NCBI RefSeq assembly: GCF_001591345.1
Contig: NZ_BCUS01000068.1
Location: 1 to 34,205, forward strand
DNA from: Variovorax boronicumulans NBRC 103145
GTDB lineage: Bacteria; Pseudomonadota; Gammaproteobacteria; Burkholderiales; Burkholderiaceae_C
DNA: 34,205 bases
Direction of reading: 5' to 3'
Shown: positions 33,502 through 34,205 of the stretch, one piece after another
How the letters are laid out: each line of letters starts with the position of its first letter
Position numbering within the stretch: the stretch's first letter is position 1
Made by a program: the position numbers and the translations under genes
Notes under the pieces: generated by a model
The model's input: the letters and a program-made list of their open reading frames with translations, nothing else
Told to the model about the DNA's origin: nothing
Databases searched by the model: none

Positions 33502-33524
33502 ATTCATTCAATGATTGGATGAAT
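33502..33524. promoter_or_regulatory. GntR-type operator-like palindrome
   Basis: Arms ATTCATTCAAT (33502-33512) and ATTGGATGAAT (33514-33524) are inverted copies with a single mismatch around a central G. The site lies 17 bases upstream of the GntR start in an AT-rich patch that stands out from GC-rich surroundings. FadR-like regulators bind such short dyads. The remaining gap up to 33597 shows no other clear element. Confidence 0.72.
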
Positions 33525-33597
33525 TTAACCATTGTCAAAAAGACGCGGTCGGCGGGAGGGGCATGAAGGCGGCGCGGCGGGTGTCCGGCCGCCCGCT

Positions 33598-34205
33598 TTA
33601 CCAGCTGCCCGAGGCGCCGCCGCCGCTGCTCGAACCGCCGCTGTCCGAGGAGGACGAAGACGACGAGGAAGAGGAGGACGACGAACTGCTGCTGCTCCAG
33701 CCGCTGTCCCCATCGCCGTCGCCCGATTCCATGACGCCGGGCGGCAGGAAGCCGATCAGCATCGAGAAGAACGCCGCCAGCGCGATGGGAATCCACGAGG
33801 TGTCGGGCACCGGGCCGGGCGAGGTGATGTGGAACACGTAGCCGCAGATGCCCGCCACGATGACCAGACGGATGAGGAAGCTGACCACGCTGCGCTGGAA
33901 GGTGTTGACCATGCAGCGCACGATGATCACCGCGAACAGCGTCACGCCGCCGATGCACAGCGCCCACAGGAAGCCCCACCAGAAGCGGTCGGCGCCGACT
34001 GTGAATGCGATGGCGACCAGCGACGCGATCACGAGCACGAAGCCGCCCATGAAGATGGCGGCCGTGCGCGACATGCCGCAGAGAAAGCCCAGGCCGTAGC
34101 CGAAGATCGCCGGCATCGCCAGCACCAGCGCGATGGCCGGGTTCAGCAGCGCCGCGCCGGCGGCCAGCGGGCCAGCCCCGAGCAGGCCGAGCACCAGGCG
34201 CAGGT
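33598..34205 (-). CDS. Membrane protein C-terminal part with a 17-serine tail (5' end outside window)
   Basis: The frame is open to the window edge, so the start is probably beyond it; a GTG at 34194 is possible but has no clear ribosome site. About 198 residues are visible, with roughly five hydrophobic segments (GFVLVIASLVAIAFTVG, WGFLWALCIGGVTLFAVIIV, FLIRLVIVAGICGYVF, IPIALAAFFSMLIGFLPPG). After GDGDGDSGW comes a run of 17 serines encoded by five different Ser codons, then DSGGSSSGGGASGSW. The GGGASGSW ending resembles TPM-domain (YgcG-type) membrane proteins, whose phosphatase-like N-terminal domain would lie outside the window (inference). No second gene of such a unit is visible. Confidence 0.72.
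   Translation of the reverse strand, partial: LRLVLGLLGAGPLAAGAALLNPAIALVLAMPAIFGYGLGFLCGMSRTAAIFMGGFVLVIASLVAIAFTVGADRFWWGFLWALCIGGVTLFAVIIVRCMVNTFQRSVVSFLIRLVIVAGICGYVFHITSPGPVPDTSWIPIALAAFFSMLIGFLPPGVMESGDGDGDSGWSSSSSSSSSSSSSSSSSDSGGSSSGGGASGSW

Overview
The window is very GC-rich, densely coded DNA from the chromosome of a betaproteobacterium, most likely Comamonadaceae and probably Variovorax or a close relative. The inference rests on three Bug-type (TctC) periplasmic receptors, a fused acyl-CoA dehydrogenase beside a CoA ligase, monomeric NADP-isocitrate dehydrogenase, a cyanase and a FadR-like regulator with a CynX/NimT transporter. No rRNA, tRNA, CRISPR array, transposase or integrase was seen. 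No gene-free stretch exceeds about 230 bases.

Left part (1-5100): a catabolic-looking cluster of a double acyl-CoA dehydrogenase (cut by the window start), a structured intergenic repeat, a Bug receptor and an AMP-forming acyl-CoA ligase, closed by a convergent NTF2-like gene. Next (5100-10410): a DUF3606 mini-gene, a histidine-kinase-like protein with no visible ATP-binding boxes, a poxvirus-type topoisomerase IB, a purine nucleoside permease-like lipoprotein, a DUF2459 protein and a divergent DinB.

At 10520-11670 lies the most distinctive cargo: a small stand-alone polymorphic-toxin-like protein with a C-terminal RNase A-like (CdiA-CT type) domain, followed directly by a CdiI-like immunity gene. 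No CdiB, Rhs, VgrG or PAAR gene is visible beside them. A YiiX-type papain-like hydrolase, a glycolipid-binding-domain protein and an unknown membrane protein follow.

The centre (14082-21247) reads as one divergent catabolic module. A LysR regulator overlapping a Bug receptor gene points left. A tannase/feruloyl-esterase lipoprotein, a translationally coupled TTG-start alpha/beta hydrolase and a second Bug receptor point right. The likely logic is extracytoplasmic ester hydrolysis followed by carboxylate capture. The esterase lacks both cysteines of the family's CS-D-HC catalytic motif and carries about 335 extra C-terminal residues.

The right part (21272-34205) holds small unknown genes, an FMN alpha-hydroxy-acid oxidase with a LysR-type regulator, and a TetR regulator with a perfect 8+2+8 operator-like palindrome facing a DUF1348 gene and cynS. 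It continues with an SDR-like protein that lacks the catalytic Ser and Lys and has an anti-Shine-Dalgarno leader, a Pr6Pr-type membrane protein with a DUF1161 gene, and monomeric icd with tandem terminator hairpins. It ends with a GntR-MFS operon carrying an operator-like palindrome and the 3' end of a membrane protein with a 17-serine run. All functional calls come from reading motifs and from family knowledge; no database search was run.
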